NCBI GenBank assembly: GCA_003648395.1 | Contig: QMPB01000355.1 | Coordinates: forward strand, 1-5,559 | Reading direction: 5' to 3' | DNA from: Bacteroidota bacterium | GTDB lineage: Bacteria > Bacteroidota > Bacteroidia > Bacteroidales > UBA1556 | Length of the DNA stretch: 5,559 nucleotides | Shown here: piece after piece, positions 4,448 through 5,559 of the stretch | How positions within the stretch are numbered: the stretch's first letter is position 1 | Layout of the letters: every line of letters begins with the position of its first letter | Program-made: the position numbers and the translations under genes | Notes under the pieces: generated by a model | Told to the model about the DNA's origin: nothing | Seen by the model: the letters and a program-made list of their open reading frames with translations, nothing else | Databases searched by the model: none

Positions 4448-5020
4448 ATGAAAACTAAGAAAATTACAAATTATTTAAGCTTAATTGCTTTTACAGTATT
4501 ATTATCATTAGGAGTTACTTCATGTAATTGCGAAGGAAGCGATTGTTCTGAGGAAGTAAAAACTGAAGATTCAAATGCAAAATGTGGTGAAGGCAAATGC
4601 GGTGAAGGCAAATGTGGCAGTTCTGAAGTAACTGAAGAAAAAGAAGATCATTTTGCTTCAGTAGATACTGATGGTAATGGTTTTATTTCAAAAGAAGAAT
4701 TCAGTGCTCATGGTGAGGTTGAATTTTCTGAAAAAGACACAGATGGTGATGGTAGCCTTACTAAAGAAGGTTGCAAAATGTTTGATAAATTCAATACTGA
4801 TGGTAATGATTTATTATCAAAAGAAGAGTTTGTTGCAGGTCATGATATGATGTTTACTAAACTTGATAGTGATTCAGATAGCAAAATCACTAGAGAAGAA
4901 ATGGATGCTTTTGTAGCTAAAATATCAGCTAAAACTGATGACAATGCTGAAGCTAAATGTGGTGAAGGCAAAACTACTGAAACTTCAAAATGTGGTGAAG
5001 GCAAATGTGGTGGAAAATAA
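4448..5020 (+). CDS. EF-hand lipoprotein flanked by EGKCG motifs; candidate metal-binding/RiPP-like protein
   Basis: This 190-aa protein has a lipoprotein signal (MKTKKITNYLSLIAFTVLLSLGVTSC, lipobox VTSC, Cys26). It is followed by NCEGSDCSEE, then KCGEGKCGEGKCG (45-57, two full EGKCG), an EF-hand domain (about 67-158), and a C-terminal KCGEGKTTETSKCGEGKCGGK (170-190, one full EGKCG). The EF loops are 73-84 (DTDGNGFISKEE, canonical), 97-108 (DTDGDGSLTKEG, Gly instead of Glu at position 12), 116-127 (NTDGNDLLSKEE, Asp for Gly at position 6) and 140-151 (DSDSDSKITREE). At least two or three should bind Ca2+. The protein should be anchored to a membrane outside the cytoplasm. The motifs match those modified by MNIO enzymes in HvfA/bufferins, but no such enzyme is visible here. 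A strong terminator follows. Gene-end motifs nearly identical to those of the 3323 gene suggest shared handling. Confidence 0.88.
   Translation: MKTKKITNYLSLIAFTVLLSLGVTSCNCEGSDCSEEVKTEDSNAKCGEGKCGEGKCGSSEVTEEKEDHFASVDTDGNGFISKEEFSAHGEVEFSEKDTDGDGSLTKEGCKMFDKFNTDGNDLLSKEEFVAGHDMMFTKLDSDSDSKITREEMDAFVAKISAKTDDNAEAKCGEGKTTETSKCGEGKCGGK
4580..4618 (+). repeat. 15-nt-period coding repeat (KCGEGKCGEGKCG)
   Basis: The 5-codon unit AAA TGY GGY GAA GGC occurs twice and is followed by AAA TGT GGC. The copies are almost identical in codons (TGT/TGC and GGT/GGC are the only differences). This points to recent tandem duplication or to strong selection for the peptide. Confidence 0.85.
4955..5017 (+). 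repeat. C-terminal KCGEGK...KCGEGKCGGK coding repeat
   Basis: AAATGTGGTGAAGGCAAA occurs at 4955-4972 and again, identical, at 4988-5005. The two are separated by five codons (TTETS). The first copy has Thr where the next Cys is expected, so only the second makes a full EGKCG. The 4580 repeat begins with the same 18 bases. Confidence 0.85.
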
Positions 5021-5042
5021 ACCATTATTATTTTAAAAAAAT

Positions 5043-5076
5043 AGCCAGATATTTTAATTAATATCTGGCTTTTTTT
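5043..5076 (+). terminator. Strong rho-independent terminator after the EF-hand gene
   Basis: AGCCAGATATT (5043-5053) pairs perfectly over 11 bp with AATATCTGGCT (5060-5070) around a 6-base loop. It is followed at once by a T-run to 5076. An A-run at 5035-5041 precedes it, so it might also work from the opposite strand. It ends the EGKCG/DoxX block and isolates it from the metallophosphatase gene. Confidence 0.93.
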
Positions 5077-5106
5077 GTTCTATAAAATTCAAAATTACTA
5101 TCTTAG
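5074..5106 (+). promoter_or_regulatory. Possible promoter of the metallophosphatase gene
   Basis: TTTG (5074-5077) and TATCTTAG (5099-5106, one mismatch to TAnnTTTG) are 21 bases apart, close to the Bacteroidota -33/-7 layout. The leader would be about 20 bases. The -33 overlaps the end of the terminator T-run. Confidence 0.35.
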
Positions 5107-5131
5107 CCAAAATCAATAAATTCAATATTCG

Positions 5132-5559
5132 ATGAAATTATCTTATCTATTTTTAGCAATAATAGTAATCACATTATCTGCTTGTAATTTAAACAATAAG
5201 CATAAGGAACAAATCTCCATTTCTATAATTGAAACAACAGATGTACATGGCAGTTTCTTCCCTTTTGATTATGTAAGGGATAAAACACGCAGTGGAAGTT
5301 TAGCCTCTGTTTATACTTATGTCGACAGCTTACGAAATTCAAACAATAATGTAATCTTATTGGATAACGGAGACATTCTGCAGGGCACTCCAGCTATATA
5401 TTATGCAAACTATATTAGCGATGCAAAAGAGCATCCTTTGAGTCAAATAATGAATTTTATGCATTATGAAGCAGCCACAGTAGGCAATCACGATATTGAA
5501 GCTGGGCATGAAGTTTACGACAAATACCGCGCGCAACTTAATTTTCCATTATTGGCAGC
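5132..5559 (+). CDS. 5'-nucleotidase/2',3'-cyclic nucleotide phosphodiesterase-like metallophosphatase lipoprotein, N-terminal part
   Basis: The ATG at 5132 opens a frame of 142 codons that runs off the window. MKLSYLFLAIIVITLSAC is a lipoprotein signal (lipobox LSAC, Cys18). The calcineurin-like metal motifs follow in order: ETTDVHG (34-40; D37 and H39 bind metal), LLDNGDILQGTP (76-87; the GDxxQGT motif, D81) and VGNHDIEAG (117-125; N119, H120). This is the UshA/CpdB/SoxB-type two-metal phosphoesterase superfamily, which normally spans 500 or more residues with a C-terminal nucleotide-binding domain that lies outside the window. The likely role is hydrolysis of extracellular or periplasmic nucleotides. 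The gene is separated from the EGKCG block by a strong terminator, so a functional link is not implied. Confidence 0.92.
   Translation, partial: MKLSYLFLAIIVITLSACNLNNKHKEQISISIIETTDVHGSFFPFDYVRDKTRSGSLASVYTYVDSLRNSNNNVILLDNGDILQGTPAIYYANYISDAKEHPLSQIMNFMHYEAATVGNHDIEAGHEVYDKYRAQLNFPLLA

Overview
The window is AT-rich, has no Shine-Dalgarno-like sequences ahead of its starts, and carries several exact TAnnTTTG boxes, the -7 element of Bacteroidota promoters. It also has Bacteroidota-style lipoprotein signals and a sigma factor of the TIGR02943 type. I infer a member of the Bacteroidota; the sequence does not let me name a genus. No rRNA, tRNA, CRISPR array or mobile element is visible, and no gene-free stretch exceeds about 160 bases.

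Layout. On the minus strand, positions 1-2215 hold a two-gene unit: a small lipoprotein of the gluconate 2-dehydrogenase subunit 3 family, followed 5 bases later by a GMC-type FAD dehydrogenase that lacks only its extreme C-terminus, cut by the window edge. A 95-bp divergent intergenic region separates it from a plus-strand block. That block contains an ECF sigma factor (2311-2883), an overlapping small zinc-finger anti-sigma factor (2876-3163), a 122-aa exported Lys-rich protein with EGKCG/SGKCG motifs (3323-3691), a DoxX-family membrane protein (3854-4300), and an EF-hand lipoprotein flanked by EGKCG motifs (4448-5020). A strong intrinsic terminator at 5043-5076 closes the block. Beyond it, a 5'-nucleotidase-like metallophosphatase lipoprotein starts at 5132 and runs off the window.

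Main interpretation. The plus-strand block resembles the metal-stress RiPP clusters known as bufferin/gig and HvfA clusters. In those, an exported precursor with repeated EGKCG motifs is modified at Cys by a DUF692 (MNIO) iron enzyme with a DUF2063-type partner, often beside a DoxX protein and sometimes under an ECF sigma factor. Here two different exported proteins carry the motif and a DoxX gene lies between them, but no MNIO or partner gene is in the window. Either the enzymes are encoded elsewhere or the motifs act as unmodified metal-binding thiols. The second protein is unusual because the motifs bracket a four-loop EF-hand domain on a lipid-anchored protein.

Control. The anti-sigma has Cys18, His44, Cys48 and Cys51, which from memory match the spacing of the redox-sensing zinc anti-sigma RsrA. 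A working model is that metal or thiol stress frees the sigma factor, which then transcribes the EGKCG genes. A similar GYAAGGTTT...TTATAC element lies upstream of both the first EGKCG gene and the DoxX gene and could be its promoter. The model is inferred from sequence alone.
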